Shown piece after piece: positions 9,559 to 17,933 of a DNA stretch of 64,000 nucleotides; the first letter of the stretch is position 1; every line of letters starts with the position of its first letter. The notes under the pieces are model-generated. The model did not search any database and was not told the DNA's origin. It was given only the letters and a program-made list of their open reading frames with translations. The position numbers and the translations under genes were made by a program. Source of the DNA: RPQJ01 sp963731105 (GTDB lineage: Bacteria; Pseudomonadota; Gammaproteobacteria; Steroidobacterales; Steroidobacteraceae); assembly GCA_963731105.1 (NCBI GenBank), contig CAVSUM010000010.1:310001-374000 (forward strand), in the 5' to 3' direction.

Positions 9559-9660
9559 AGGGGGTAGTGATAGGGGATAGGGGGTAGTGAAGGGATGCGG
9601 CGCCCTCAGCTACAGCTCCACCTCTGTTACTACCCCCTACCCGCTAGTCATTACCCCCTG
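9559..9660. repeat. Imperfect palindrome of GGGGGTA-type heptamers after spoT
   Basis: Left arm about 9559-9590, with GGGGGTAGTGATAGGGGATA and repeats of it, and right arm about 9628-9659 carrying the complement (ACTACCCCCTACCC, CATTACCCCC). The central loop is about 38 nt. It begins 5 nt after the spoT TGA and lies between spoT and ridA on the same strand. It belongs to the same family as 54721-54806 and resembles the GCGGATA elements in plan. Confidence 0.75.
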
Positions 9661-9704
9661 TCCGCTCCTACACTACCCGTCCACCGCAACCACGGACCCC
9701 TCCC

Positions 9705-10085
9705 ATGCCGCTCACTCCAATCGCAACCACCAACGCTCCGCAGGCCATCGGCACCTACTCGCAGGCCATCCGCGCGGGCAGCACGGTCTACCTGTCGGGC
9801 CAGATCCCGCTCGACCCGGCGACCGGCGAGCTGGTGACGGGTGACATGGAGGCGCAGGTGCGCCGCGTGTTCGACAACCTGAAGGCCGTGGCAGAGGCGG
9901 CCGGCAGCGACCTGGCCCACATCGTCAAGCTCAACGTGTACCTGGCCGACCTTGCGCACTTCGCGCTGGTCAATCGCGTGATGGCGGAATACTTCAGCCC
10001 GCCGTACCCGGCGCGCGCGGCGGTCGGCGTCGCCGCGTTGCCGCGCGGCGCGGCCGTCGAGATGGACGGCATCCTCGAACTGTGA
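9705..10085 (+). CDS. ridA: RidA family enamine/imine deaminase
   Basis: 126 aa. RidA hydrolyses reactive enamine/imine intermediates such as 2-aminoacrylate produced by PLP enzymes, protecting them from damage. Seen: the full family pattern, including APQAIGTYSQAI, the signature STVYLSGQIPLDPATGELV, and YPARAAVGVAALPRGAAVEMD with the substrate-binding Arg. Length is typical. It sits between spoT and recG, a common gammaproteobacterial order. Confidence 0.95.
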   Translation: MPLTPIATTNAPQAIGTYSQAIRAGSTVYLSGQIPLDPATGELVTGDMEAQVRRVFDNLKAVAEAAGSDLAHIVKLNVYLADLAHFALVNRVMAEYFSPPYPARAAVGVAALPRGAAVEMDGILEL

Positions 10086-10092
10086 CACCGCC

Positions 10093-12180
10093 GTGACGAC
10101 GGCGCCGCCGCTCGACCAGCGGCCCGTGGATTCGCTGCGCGGCGTCGGGCCGGCGCTGGCCGTCACGCTCCAGCGCCTGGGCCTGCATACGGTGCAGGAC
10201 CTGCTGTTCCACCTGCCGCTGCGCTACGAGGATCGCACTCGCGTCGTGCCGATCGGTACGCTGCGGCCCGGCGACCGCGCGGTGATCGAGGGCGAGATCC
10301 AGCTGGCCGAGGTGGTGTTTCGCCGCCGCCGCGCCCTGCTCTGCCGCATCGCCGACGGCTCGGGATTCCTGACCCTGCGCTTCTTCCACTTCTCGGCGGC
10401 CCAGCAGGAAGGCCTCGCGCGCGGCACCCGGCTGCGCTGCTTCGGCGAGGTGCGACCGGGGCCTGGCGGCCTCGAGATCGTGCATCCCGAGTACCGCAAG
10501 CTCGTGGCGGGCGTGTCGCCGGCCGCGGACGAGAGCCTGACGCCGGTCTATCCGACCACCGAGGGCGTGCAGCAAGGCCGCATGCGACTGCTCACCAGCC
10601 TGGCGCTCGCGCAGCTGCCGGGCGGCGGCCTCCGCGACTACGTCACCGCCGACGTGCTCGGGATGGTCGGACTACCGTCGCTCGAGGCCGCGCTGCGTTA
10701 CCTGCACCGCCCGCCGCCGGACGCCGACCTCGCGGCGCTGGACGCGGGCCGCCATCCTGCGCAGCGTCGCCTGGCCTTCGAGGAGCTGCTCGCGCACCAG
10801 GTCAGCCTGCGACTGCTGCGGCAGGCGGCCGACCGCGACGACGCCTGGCCGCTGCCGCGGCGTACCGACCTCGTCGATCGCTGCCTCGAGCAGCTGCCGT
10901 TCCGCCTGACTGCCGCGCAACGCCGCGCCTGGCACGAGATCGCCACCGATCTCGAGCGCATGCACCCGATGATGCGGCTCGTGCAGGGCGACGTCGGTTC
11001 GGGCAAGACCGTGGTGGCGGCGCTGGCGGCGCTGCGCGCCGTCGAGCACGGTGCGCAGGCTGCGGTGATGGCCCCCACCGAGCTGCTCGCCGAGCAGCAC
11101 GCGCGCAACTTCGCCGGCTGGCTGGACCCGCTCGGCGTGCGCGTCGGCCTGCTCACGGGACGGCTCACCGGCCGCACCCGCGCCGCGCTCACCCAGGACC
11201 TTGCCAGCGGCGCCGTGCAGGTCGCAGTCGGCACCCACGCGTTGTTCCAGGAAGGCGTCGAGTTCGACCGCCTCGCGCTCGTCATCGTCGACGAGCAGCA
11301 TCGCTTCGGGGTGCACCAGCGCATGCAGCTGCGTGAGAAGGGCCGTGCCGCCGGCCGCTACCCGCACCAGCTGGTGATGACCGCGACGCCGATCCCGCGC
11401 ACGCTGGCGATGACGGCCTACGCCGACCTCGACGTCTCGATCATCGACGAGCTGCCGCCGGGACGCACTCCGGTGCGGACCGTGGTGCTGCCCGATGCGC
11501 GGCGCGACGAAGTGGTGGCCCGCATCGAGGCCGGGTGCCGCGCCGGTCGCCAGGCCTACTGGGTCTGCCCGCTGATCGAGGAGTCCGAGGCGGTGCGCCA
11601 CCAGGCCGCGGAGGAAACCGCCGCGGCGCTCGCGGCGGCGCTGCCGGCGGTGCGCGTGGGGCTGGTGCACGGCCGCATGGCCGGCCCGCAGAAGGACAAG
11701 GTGATGGAGGCCTTCAAGCAGGGGCAGCTCGACCTGCTGGTCGCGACCACCGTGATCGAGGTCGGGGTGGACGTGCCGAACGCGAGCCTGATGGTGATCG
11801 AGAACGCCGAGCGCATGGGGCTCGCGCAGCTGCACCAGCTGCGCGGCCGGGTCGGCCGCGGCACGGTGGAAAGCAACTGCGTGCTGCTGTATGCCCCGCC
11901 GCTGACGCCCATCGCGCGCGAGCGGCTCGGCGTGCTGCGCGACACCAGCGACGGCTTCGAGGTGGCGCGGCGCGACCTCGAGCTGCGCGGCCCGGGCGAG
12001 CTGCTCGGCACGCGGCAGACCGGCCTGATGCAGCTCAGGGTGGCGGAGCTGGTGCGCGACGCCGACCTGCTGCCCGGCGTGCAACGAGCCGCCGATTTGA
12101 TGCTGGCGGGAGAAGGCGCGAACATAGCAGGCCTGCTGCGTCGCTGGGTGGGCGACGGGGAACGCTTCGGCAAGGTTTGA
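10093..12180 (+). CDS. recG: ATP-dependent DNA helicase RecG
   Basis: 695 aa, normal for RecG, which remodels stalled forks and R- or D-loops. Seen: N-terminal wedge/OB region (DLLFHLPLRYEDRT), Walker A GDVGSGKTVVA, motif II DEQH (IVDEQHRFGVHQR), TATPIPRTLAMTAYADLDVS, and LHQLRGRVGRG in the C-terminal helicase domain. A TRG-like end segment (LRGPGELLGTRQTG) follows. The GTG at 10093 is 7 nt after ridA, and ubiA follows after 17 nt, so the genes are probably co-transcribed. Confidence 0.96.
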   Translation: MTTAPPLDQRPVDSLRGVGPALAVTLQRLGLHTVQDLLFHLPLRYEDRTRVVPIGTLRPGDRAVIEGEIQLAEVVFRRRRALLCRIADGSGFLTLRFFHFSAAQQEGLARGTRLRCFGEVRPGPGGLEIVHPEYRKLVAGVSPAADESLTPVYPTTEGVQQGRMRLLTSLALAQLPGGGLRDYVTADVLGMVGLPSLEAALRYLHRPPPDADLAALDAGRHPAQRRLAFEELLAHQVSLRLLRQAADRDDAWPLPRRTDLVDRCLEQLPFRLTAAQRRAWHEIATDLERMHPMMRLVQGDVGSGKTVVAALAALRAVEHGAQAAVMAPTELLAEQHARNFAGWLDPLGVRVGLLTGRLTGRTRAALTQDLASGAVQVAVGTHALFQEGVEFDRLALVIVDEQHRFGVHQRMQLREKGRAAGRYPHQLVMTATPIPRTLAMTAYADLDVSIIDELPPGRTPVRTVVLPDARRDEVVARIEAGCRAGRQAYWVCPLIEESEAVRHQAAEETAAALAAALPAVRVGLVHGRMAGPQKDKVMEAFKQGQLDLLVATTVIEVGVDVPNASLMVIENAERMGLAQLHQLRGRVGRGTVESNCVLLYAPPLTPIARERLGVLRDTSDGFEVARRDLELRGPGELLGTRQTGLMQLRVAELVRDADLLPGVQRAADLMLAGEGANIAGLLRRWVGDGERFGKV

Positions 12181-12197
12181 CAGCCGACACGGACGCG

Positions 12198-13109
12198 ATG
12201 CGCAACGCCGCCGACATCGATCGCCAATCGCGCGCCACTGGCGCACGCCCGCCCTCGCGGCTGCGCGAGTACGCGCGGTTGATGCGCCTCGACCGGCCGA
12301 TCGGCATCTGGCTGCTGCTGTGGCCGGTGCTGTGGGCGCTGTGGATCGCGGGCGCCGGGCACCCCGACGAGCGCCTGTTCGTGATCTTCGTGCTCGGCAC
12401 GTTCGTGATGCGCTCGGCGGGCTGCGTGATGAACGACTTTGCCGATCGCGAATTCGACCCGCACGTGCGCCGTACGGCGGACCGGCCGCTGGCGAAGCAG
12501 TCGGTGTCACCGGCCGAGGCGCTCGGGCTGTTTGCGGTGCTGGGGCTGATCGCGCTCGCACTGGTGATCCCGCTCAATCGCCCGACGCAGGTGCTGGCAC
12601 TGATCGGCGGCGTGCTGGCGGTGACCTACCCGTTCCTGAAGCGGTTCTTCTCGCTGCCGCAGGCCTACCTCGGCGCCGCATTCGGCTGGTCGGTGCCGAT
12701 GGCATTCGCGGCACAGACCGGCTCGGTGCCACCGGAAGCGTGGGCGCTGTTCCTGTCCGTCGTGCTGTGGACCACCGCCTACGACACCATGTACGCGATG
12801 GTCGACCGCGAGGACGATCTCGTGATCGGCATCCGCTCGTCGGCGATCCTGTTCGGCCGGCACGACCGGCTGGTGATCGGCGCGTTGCAGGCGGGCGCGC
12901 TCGCCGGCCTGGCGCTGGTCGGCTGGCTGACCTCGCTCGGCCACTGGTACTGGGCGGGGCTGCTGATTGCTGCGGCGCTCGCCGTGCACGAGCAGCGGCT
13001 GATCCGCCATCGCGAGCCCGCCGCCTGCTTCCGCGCCTTCCTGAACAACAACCTGTTCGGGCTCGCGGTGTTCGCCGGCATCGCCCTCGACTACGTGTTC
13101 CGCGGCTGA
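12198..13109 (+). CDS. ubiA: 4-hydroxybenzoate octaprenyltransferase
   Basis: 303 aa integral membrane prenyltransferase that attaches the polyprenyl chain to 4-hydroxybenzoate in ubiquinone synthesis. Seen: the first Asp-rich motif NDFADREFD, the second region DTMYAMVDREDDLVIGIRS, and seven to nine hydrophobic helices including IGIWLLLWPVLWALWIA. The start region MRLDRPIGIWLLLWP is the UbiA signature. ATG 12198 is preceded by recG and followed by the convergent nhaA only 13 nt after its stop. Confidence 0.95.
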   Translation: MRNAADIDRQSRATGARPPSRLREYARLMRLDRPIGIWLLLWPVLWALWIAGAGHPDERLFVIFVLGTFVMRSAGCVMNDFADREFDPHVRRTADRPLAKQSVSPAEALGLFAVLGLIALALVIPLNRPTQVLALIGGVLAVTYPFLKRFFSLPQAYLGAAFGWSVPMAFAAQTGSVPPEAWALFLSVVLWTTAYDTMYAMVDREDDLVIGIRSSAILFGRHDRLVIGALQAGALAGLALVGWLTSLGHWYWAGLLIAAALAVHEQRLIRHREPAACFRAFLNNNLFGLAVFAGIALDYVFRG

Positions 13110-13122
13110 GCGGCGCCGCGCC

Positions 13123-14340
13123 TCAGGCGTGACTGCTGCGGCCGCGCGGCAGCACGAGGTGCAGCACCACGTAGCCGAGCAAGGCCGAGATCAGCGAGCC
13201 CGCCAGCACGCCGAGTTTGTCGGTGGCGATCACCTGGCCGGCGGCGGTGTTCTCGAACGCCAGCATGCCGATGAACAGGCTCATGGTGAAACCGATGCCG
13301 CAGATGATCGCGGCCCCATAGACCTGCCGGAAACTTACGCCGCTCGGCAGGCGCGCGAGGCCGAGCTTCACCGCCAGCCACGCGAACGTGAACACGCCGA
13401 GTTGCTTGCCGACGACCAGGCCGAGCGCGATGCCGAGCGGGATCGGCTGCAGCAGGTCGCTGAAGCTCAGGCCCTCGAGGCTCACGCCGGCATTGGCGAA
13501 GGCGAAGATCGGCAGGATGCCGAATGCCACCCACGGGTGCAGCGCATGCTCGAGACGGGTGAGCGGCGGGTGTGCAGGGTCCGACGGGTTGCGCGCCGGG
13601 ATGAACATGGCCGTGACGACGCCGGCCAGTGTCGCGTGCACGCCTGACTTGAGCACGCAGGTCCACAGCACGAGGCCGACCAGGATGTACGGGGCGATGC
13701 GCGTCACGCCGAAGCGGTTCAGCACCAGCAGGCCGACGAGCGCGAGTCCGGCGAGCAGCAGCGCCTGCACCGAGAGGTCGCTGGTGTAGAACAGCGCGAT
13801 GATGATGATGGCGCCGAGGTCGTCGAGCACGGCGAGCGTCATCAGGAAGATCTTCAGTCCCACCGGGACCCGCTCGCCGAACAGCGACAGCACGCCGAGC
13901 GCGAACGCGATGTCGGTCGCGGAAGGTATAGCCCAGCCGCGGATGCCGACCGGGTCGCCCCAGTTGACCCACGCGTAGATCGCGGCCGGCACGACCATGC
14001 CGCCCACCGCTGCGATCGCCGGCAGGGCCACCTTCGCCGCGTCCGACAACTCGCCCATCACGACCTCGCGCTTGATCTCCAGGCCGACCAGCAGGAAGAA
14101 GATCGCCATCAGCAGGTCGTTGATCCAGACGCCGAGCGACTTGTCGAGCGCGAACTCGCCGAGCTGGATCTTGAACGGCGTGGCCAGGAACGACTCGTAC
14201 AGGCCAGCCAGGCCCGAGTTGGCTGCGACCATCGCGAGCGTGCCGGCCAGCACCAGCAGGATACCGCTGGCGGATTCCAGCTTGAGGAACTGGCGGATCG
14301 CCGCCAGGGGCGAGGTGTCGTGGGTTGGCTGGCTGGTCAT
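13123..14340 (-). CDS. nhaA: Na+/H+ antiporter NhaA
   Basis: 405 aa, a secondary antiporter that expels Na+ in exchange for protons. Seen: the NhaA signatures IPSATDIAFALGVLSLFG and LAVLDDLGAIIIIALFYT, the latter with the paired Asp of the ion site, LLVGLEIKREVVMGEL near the N-terminus, and GIGFTMSLFIGMLAF near the end. About twelve membrane segments. The ATG overlaps the stop of comF by 4 nt (ATGA), an unusual partner for nhaA. The gene ends 13 nt from the convergent ubiA with no palindrome between. Confidence 0.96.
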   Translation of the reverse strand: MTSQPTHDTSPLAAIRQFLKLESASGILLVLAGTLAMVAANSGLAGLYESFLATPFKIQLGEFALDKSLGVWINDLLMAIFFLLVGLEIKREVVMGELSDAAKVALPAIAAVGGMVVPAAIYAWVNWGDPVGIRGWAIPSATDIAFALGVLSLFGERVPVGLKIFLMTLAVLDDLGAIIIIALFYTSDLSVQALLLAGLALVGLLVLNRFGVTRIAPYILVGLVLWTCVLKSGVHATLAGVVTAMFIPARNPSDPAHPPLTRLEHALHPWVAFGILPIFAFANAGVSLEGLSFSDLLQPIPLGIALGLVVGKQLGVFTFAWLAVKLGLARLPSGVSFRQVYGAAIICGIGFTMSLFIGMLAFENTAAGQVIATDKLGVLAGSLISALLGYVVLHLVLPRGRSSHA

Positions 14341-15046
14341 GCCGACGGGTCCTCCGGGTCGAGGCGAGAGTTTACCTGCTTCGCGGCCGCCGCCCGACCC
14401 ACGCACCACGCCACGACGCTCGACGCCCCGGCCTCGAGCAGCACGGTCCCGAGTTCCTGCAGCGTGGTGCCGGTGGTCGTCACGTCGTCGACCAGCGCCA
14501 CGCGCAGGCGGTGGACCGGCGCGACGGCCACGAACGCATGCGGCGAGGTTGGTGCGGCGTTCGGCACTCCCCAGCCCGACCTGCGGTCGAGTGTCGCGCG
14601 CCGCTGCGCCAGTCGGTCGTCGACCCGACCTCCAGGCGGCGGCCGTCCAGCGCGCGATCTCCAGCGACTGGTTGAAGCCGCGCTCTGCATGGCGCGCGAC
14701 GTGCAGCGGCACCGGTACGATCACGTCGACGTCGTGCTGCAACCCGAACGATTCCACCTGCGCGCCCAGCAGGTTGCCGAGCACCCGCGCCACGGCGAGC
14801 TGGCCACGGTACTTGAGCACGTGCACGAGGTGGTCGAGCGGTGGCTCGTACCCGAAGGGGGCAAACTCACGCGTAGACGGTCCTGGTCGGACAGGATCGC
14901 GGGCCGTCGGCCGGCGGCAGGACGACCTCGCAGTCGCGACACAGGTCGAGGCACGGCGGCTGTCCGCGGCCGCCGCACAGCACGCAGCGCGGCGGCAACA
15001 GCAAGGCGCCGATTCGCTCCAGGCCACTGTCAATCCAATGCCACAT
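14337..15046 (-). CDS. comF: ComF-type amidophosphoribosyltransferase, frameshifted and partly deleted
   Basis: ComF proteins are phosphoribosyltransferase-fold proteins needed for DNA uptake in competence. Seen in pieces: a start MWHWIDSGLERIGALLLPPR with one zinc-finger half (CVLCGG...CLDLCRDC), then FAPFGYEPPLDHLVHVLKYR, VPVPLHVARHAERGFNQS, and RPQVGLGSAERRTNLA. The PRPP-binding loop VALVDDVTTTGTTLQE ends the gene. The pieces lie in different frames, with shifts near 14880, 14650, 14613 and 14563. About 20 residues that normally carry the second Cys pair are missing at the first shift. Divergent from bioC, a common linkage. Error or real decay cannot be separated here. Confidence 0.75.
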
Positions 15047-15162
15047 GCTCGTTTGACAGCCGGGAGGCCGCCTCTGAATACTGACCCGACCGTCCGGACG
15101 CAGCCTGCGCCGCCGGTTCCCGCTCCGCAGCCGCCAATTCTTGCGCGTTCCGCCGGATTCAC

Positions 15163-16071
15163 ATGAGCACACCCGATCCCGATCGTCCGGGCACCGGCAT
15201 GAACGACCCGTTCGACATCGATCGCGGCCGGGTGCGCCGTTCCTTTGCCCAAGCGGCCCGCGGCTACGATCAGGCCGCCGTGCTGCAGGCCCGGGTCCGC
15301 GATGAACTGTTGCAGCGGCTCGACGTGGTGCGCCTCGAGCCCGCGGTGGTGCTCGACCTCGGCACGGGCACCGGCCATGCGTCGCTCGCGCTCAAGCGCC
15401 GCTTCCGCACGAGCCAGGTGGTGGCACTCGACCTTGCCGAGGGCATGCTGCGCGAGGCGGGGCGCCGGCAGACTCTTCTGCGCCGCTTCCGCCGGGTGTG
15501 CGGCCACGCCACGGCGCTGCCACTGCGCGACGCGAGCGTCGACCTGGTGTTCAGCAACCTGATGCTGCACTGGTGCACCGACCCCGACGCCGTGTTCCAC
15601 GAGTGCCGGCGGGTACTGCGGCCGGGCGGCCTGCTCACGTTCACGACCTTCGGGCCGGACACGCTCGTCGAGCTGCGCCGGGCCTGGGCCGCGGCCGACC
15701 GCCATACCCACGTCAACCGCTTCATCGACATGCACGACCTCGGTGACGCGCTGCTGCGGGCTGGCCTCGTCGAGCCGGTGATGGACGTCGAGCGCTACAC
15801 GCTCACCTACGCCGAGGTGCGGGACCTGATGCGCGACCTCAAGGCGATCGGCGCGCACAACGCCAATGCCGGACGGCCACGCGGGCTGACCGGCAAGGGC
15901 GCGCTCGCCCGCATGACCGCCGCCTACGAGACGTTCCGGCGCGACGGCCGCCTGCCCGCCACGCATGAAGTGGTGTTCGGGCAGGCGTGGGTTCCGGTCG
16001 AGGCACCGCGGGCGAAGAGGACGCCGGGTGAGGTCTTCGTGCCGGTGGGGAAGATTGGGAGAAGGGGATAG
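15163..16071 (+). CDS. bioC: Malonyl-ACP O-methyltransferase BioC
   Basis: 302 aa class I SAM methyltransferase. BioC methylates malonyl-ACP so that fatty-acid synthesis can build pimeloyl-ACP for biotin. Seen: VRRSFAQAARGYDQAAVLQ, the BioC-type opening, SAM motif I VVLDLGTGTGHASLAL, the ALDLAEGML acidic loop, and LVFSNLMLHWCTDP then LRPGGLLTFTTFGPDTL, all characteristic of BioC. Divergent from comF. The stop TAG (16069-16071) lies in the first GATAG of the heptamer array, so the array supplies the end of the protein. Confidence 0.9.
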   Translation: MSTPDPDRPGTGMNDPFDIDRGRVRRSFAQAARGYDQAAVLQARVRDELLQRLDVVRLEPAVVLDLGTGTGHASLALKRRFRTSQVVALDLAEGMLREAGRRQTLLRRFRRVCGHATALPLRDASVDLVFSNLMLHWCTDPDAVFHECRRVLRPGGLLTFTTFGPDTLVELRRAWAAADRHTHVNRFIDMHDLGDALLRAGLVEPVMDVERYTLTYAEVRDLMRDLKAIGAHNANAGRPRGLTGKGALARMTAAYETFRRDGRLPATHEVVFGQAWVPVEAPRAKRTPGEVFVPVGKIGRRG

Positions 16072-16120
16072 CGGATAGCGGATAGCGGATAGCGGATAGC
16101 GGATAGCGGATAGCGGATAG
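16064..16120 (+). repeat. One-armed GCGGATA heptamer array at bioC 3' end
   Basis: GGGGATA (16064-16070) followed by seven perfect GCGGATA copies (16071-16119). Unlike the other elements of this family there is no reverse-complement arm, and the next gene is on the same strand. The array overlaps the bioC stop codon. AT-rich DNA follows directly. Confidence 0.9.
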
Positions 16121-16460
16121 CGTCAATATTATTTGTATTAATGCAATTATTTGCTTCGCTATTGTTGCTTTTTTATAAGAATGATTTGATTAATCGCGCG
16201 TCGGATCTTGGTCAGGTGTATGGACACCGGTGTTGGCAAGCCGGTGGCATCCGGCGCGGTGATCACGAGCGATGGCCTGCGCAATGCAGAGGCTGCGGCA
16301 CTGGTGGCCGTCTACGTCGACCGACCAGTGCTTGCGACAGCCTTTGGCCTCGCTCCCTGAACAGGTGAAATGTTCTTTCCGTACCGCGGGTTACGCGTTG
16401 CCAGTGGCCGGCCGGCCTGCTACTTTCGGCGCCTCTTGCCTGCCGCACGCCTGCACCGAC
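16121..16460. other. Intergenic stretch with AT-rich island and a doubtful 46-codon frame
   Basis: About 75 bases (16121-16195) are strikingly AT-rich for this genome. After it GC content returns to normal. A small frame, ATG 16220 to TGA 16360 (46 aa, MDTGVGKPVASGAVITSDGL at its start), has only a weak AGG upstream and matches nothing I recognise; I do not call it a gene. The rest shows no obvious feature except the promoter listed separately. Confidence 0.5.
16151..16179 (+). promoter_or_regulatory. Candidate promoter for the oxidase operon
   Basis: TTGCTT (16151-16156), a 17-nt spacer and TATAAG (16174-16179) inside the AT-rich island. It is the best -35/-10 pair before the DUF2244-coxB-ctaD run. 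The long leader to 16461 makes this tentative. Confidence 0.35.
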
Positions 16461-16970
16461 ATGGTCACGCAGACGCACGACACCACCGCCGCCGCGACCG
16501 AGCACCGCATCGAGCTGGCGCCCAACTGCTCGCTGACGCCCGTGGGCGCGCGCTGGTTCGTCGGCAGCCTCGCCGCGGTGACCTTCCTCGTCGCGGGCTT
16601 TTTCGCCTCTCAGGGCCTGTGGCCGGTGCTGCCGTTCGCCGGCCTCGAGATCGGTCTGCTGGCATGGGCCGTGCACGCCAGCCTGCGCCGCGGCTCCGAG
16701 CGCGAGGTGATCACGGTCTCCGACGCCAGCGTGGTGATCGAGCGGCGCGCGCCAAGCGGTTCACGGCGCACGGTATTTCCTCGGCACTGGGCGAGGGTTA
16801 CACTGCGCGACCCGCAAGCCGGCCGGCACCTGCGCCGACTCACCATCGAGTCGCACGGTCGCGCCTGCGAAGTGGGCCGATTCCTCACCGACGACGAACG
16901 GTGCCGCCTTGCGGCACGGCTCGAGCGGCTGGTGGGCAAGACGAGCGAATCTCCCGCGCTCGCGCCATGA
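16461..16970 (+). CDS. DUF2244 family membrane protein
   Basis: 169 aa. Function unknown; members are usually found just before oxidase subunit II genes, as here. Seen: two adjacent hydrophobic helices (about residues 32-75, WFVGSLAAVTFLVAGFFA and LPFAGLEIGLLAWAVHASL), then a soluble tail with EVITVSDASVVIERR and FPRHWARVTLRDP, typical of DUF2244. I start at ATG 16461 rather than further upstream in the same frame because the N-terminus then fits the family. The gap to coxB is about 70 nt. Confidence 0.8.
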   Translation: MVTQTHDTTAAATEHRIELAPNCSLTPVGARWFVGSLAAVTFLVAGFFASQGLWPVLPFAGLEIGLLAWAVHASLRRGSEREVITVSDASVVIERRAPSGSRRTVFPRHWARVTLRDPQAGRHLRRLTIESHGRACEVGRFLTDDERCRLAARLERLVGKTSESPALAP

Positions 16971-17043
16971 CGGCGCGTGCCGCGGGTCTGGCGGGGGTCC
17001 GGGGAAGCCCGCCGCCGGTCAACGTTAGGGAGTCCTGTTGCCC

Positions 17044-17925
17044 ATGAAAATGGTGAAGCGTGCGTTTGCGGCCGGCGTGGCCATGGCCCTGGGGTCCAGC
17101 CCCGCAATGGCGGCGTGGGACCTGAACCTGCGCGTCGGCGTGACCGAATTGAGCCGCGAGATCTACGGCCTGCACATGCTGATCCTGTGGATCTGCGTGG
17201 CGATCGCCGCCGCGGTGTTCGGCGTGATGATCTACTCGATCGCGACCTTCCGGAAATCGAAGGGCGCAGTGCCCGCGACCTTCGAGCACAACACCAAGGC
17301 CGAGATCATCTGGACCGTCATCCCGGTGATCATCCTGGTCGCCATGGCCGTCCCGGCGGCGCGGACGCTGGTGAAGATCGAGGACACGCGCGGCTCCGAA
17401 CTCACCATCAAGGTGACGGGCTACCAGTGGAAGTGGCAGTACGAGTACGTCGATCACGGTGTCTCGTTCTTCTCGACGCTGGCCCGTACCAGCGACGAGG
17501 CGCGCCAGCTCGACTCGGGCATCGACCCGGGCAGCGTGGCCAACTACCTGCTCGAGGTGGACAACCCGCTGGTGGTGCCGCAGGGCCGCAAGGTCCGCGT
17601 GCTGATCACGGCGAACGACGTCATCCACGCCTGGTGGGTGCCGGACTTCGGCATGAAGAAGGACGCGATCCCGGGCTTCATCAACGAGATGTGGTTCAAC
17701 GCCGACCAGCCCGGCATCTACCGCGGCCAGTGCGCCGAGCTCTGCGGCCGCGACCACGGCTTCATGCCGGTGGTGGTCGAGGTGAAGCCGCAGGCCGAGT
17801 TCGACGCCTGGCTCGCCGCGCAGAAGGCCGCCCGCCAGGCCGCCCTGGCGCCGGCGGCGCAGACCGCTGCCATCGCCCCCACGATTGACCAGGCGACGAC
17901 CCTGCGCGTCGCCAGCGCGGAGTAG
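17044..17925 (+). CDS. coxB: Cytochrome c oxidase subunit II
   Basis: 293 aa. Carries the Cu-A centre that accepts electrons from cytochrome c. Seen: a signal peptide to about residue 24, two transmembrane helices (HMLILWICVAIAAAVFGVM and WTVIPVIILVAMAVPAA), the aromatic patch GYQWKWQYEY, and the Cu-A loop CAELCGRDHGFM with both Cys, His and Met. There is no fused haem-c domain; an Ala-rich tail follows. ATG 17044 has AGGGAG about 11 nt upstream; the alternative TTG 17038 adds two residues. Confidence 0.95.
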   Translation: MKMVKRAFAAGVAMALGSSPAMAAWDLNLRVGVTELSREIYGLHMLILWICVAIAAAVFGVMIYSIATFRKSKGAVPATFEHNTKAEIIWTVIPVIILVAMAVPAARTLVKIEDTRGSELTIKVTGYQWKWQYEYVDHGVSFFSTLARTSDEARQLDSGIDPGSVANYLLEVDNPLVVPQGRKVRVLITANDVIHAWWVPDFGMKKDAIPGFINEMWFNADQPGIYRGQCAELCGRDHGFMPVVVEVKPQAEFDAWLAAQKAARQAALAPAAQTAAIAPTIDQATTLRVASAE

Positions 17926-17933
17926 ACGCACCG

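Noticed and set aside
16064..16120. Heptamer arrays as a CRISPR
   Set aside because: The units are directly tandem with no spacers, only 7 bp long, and no cas gene is present.
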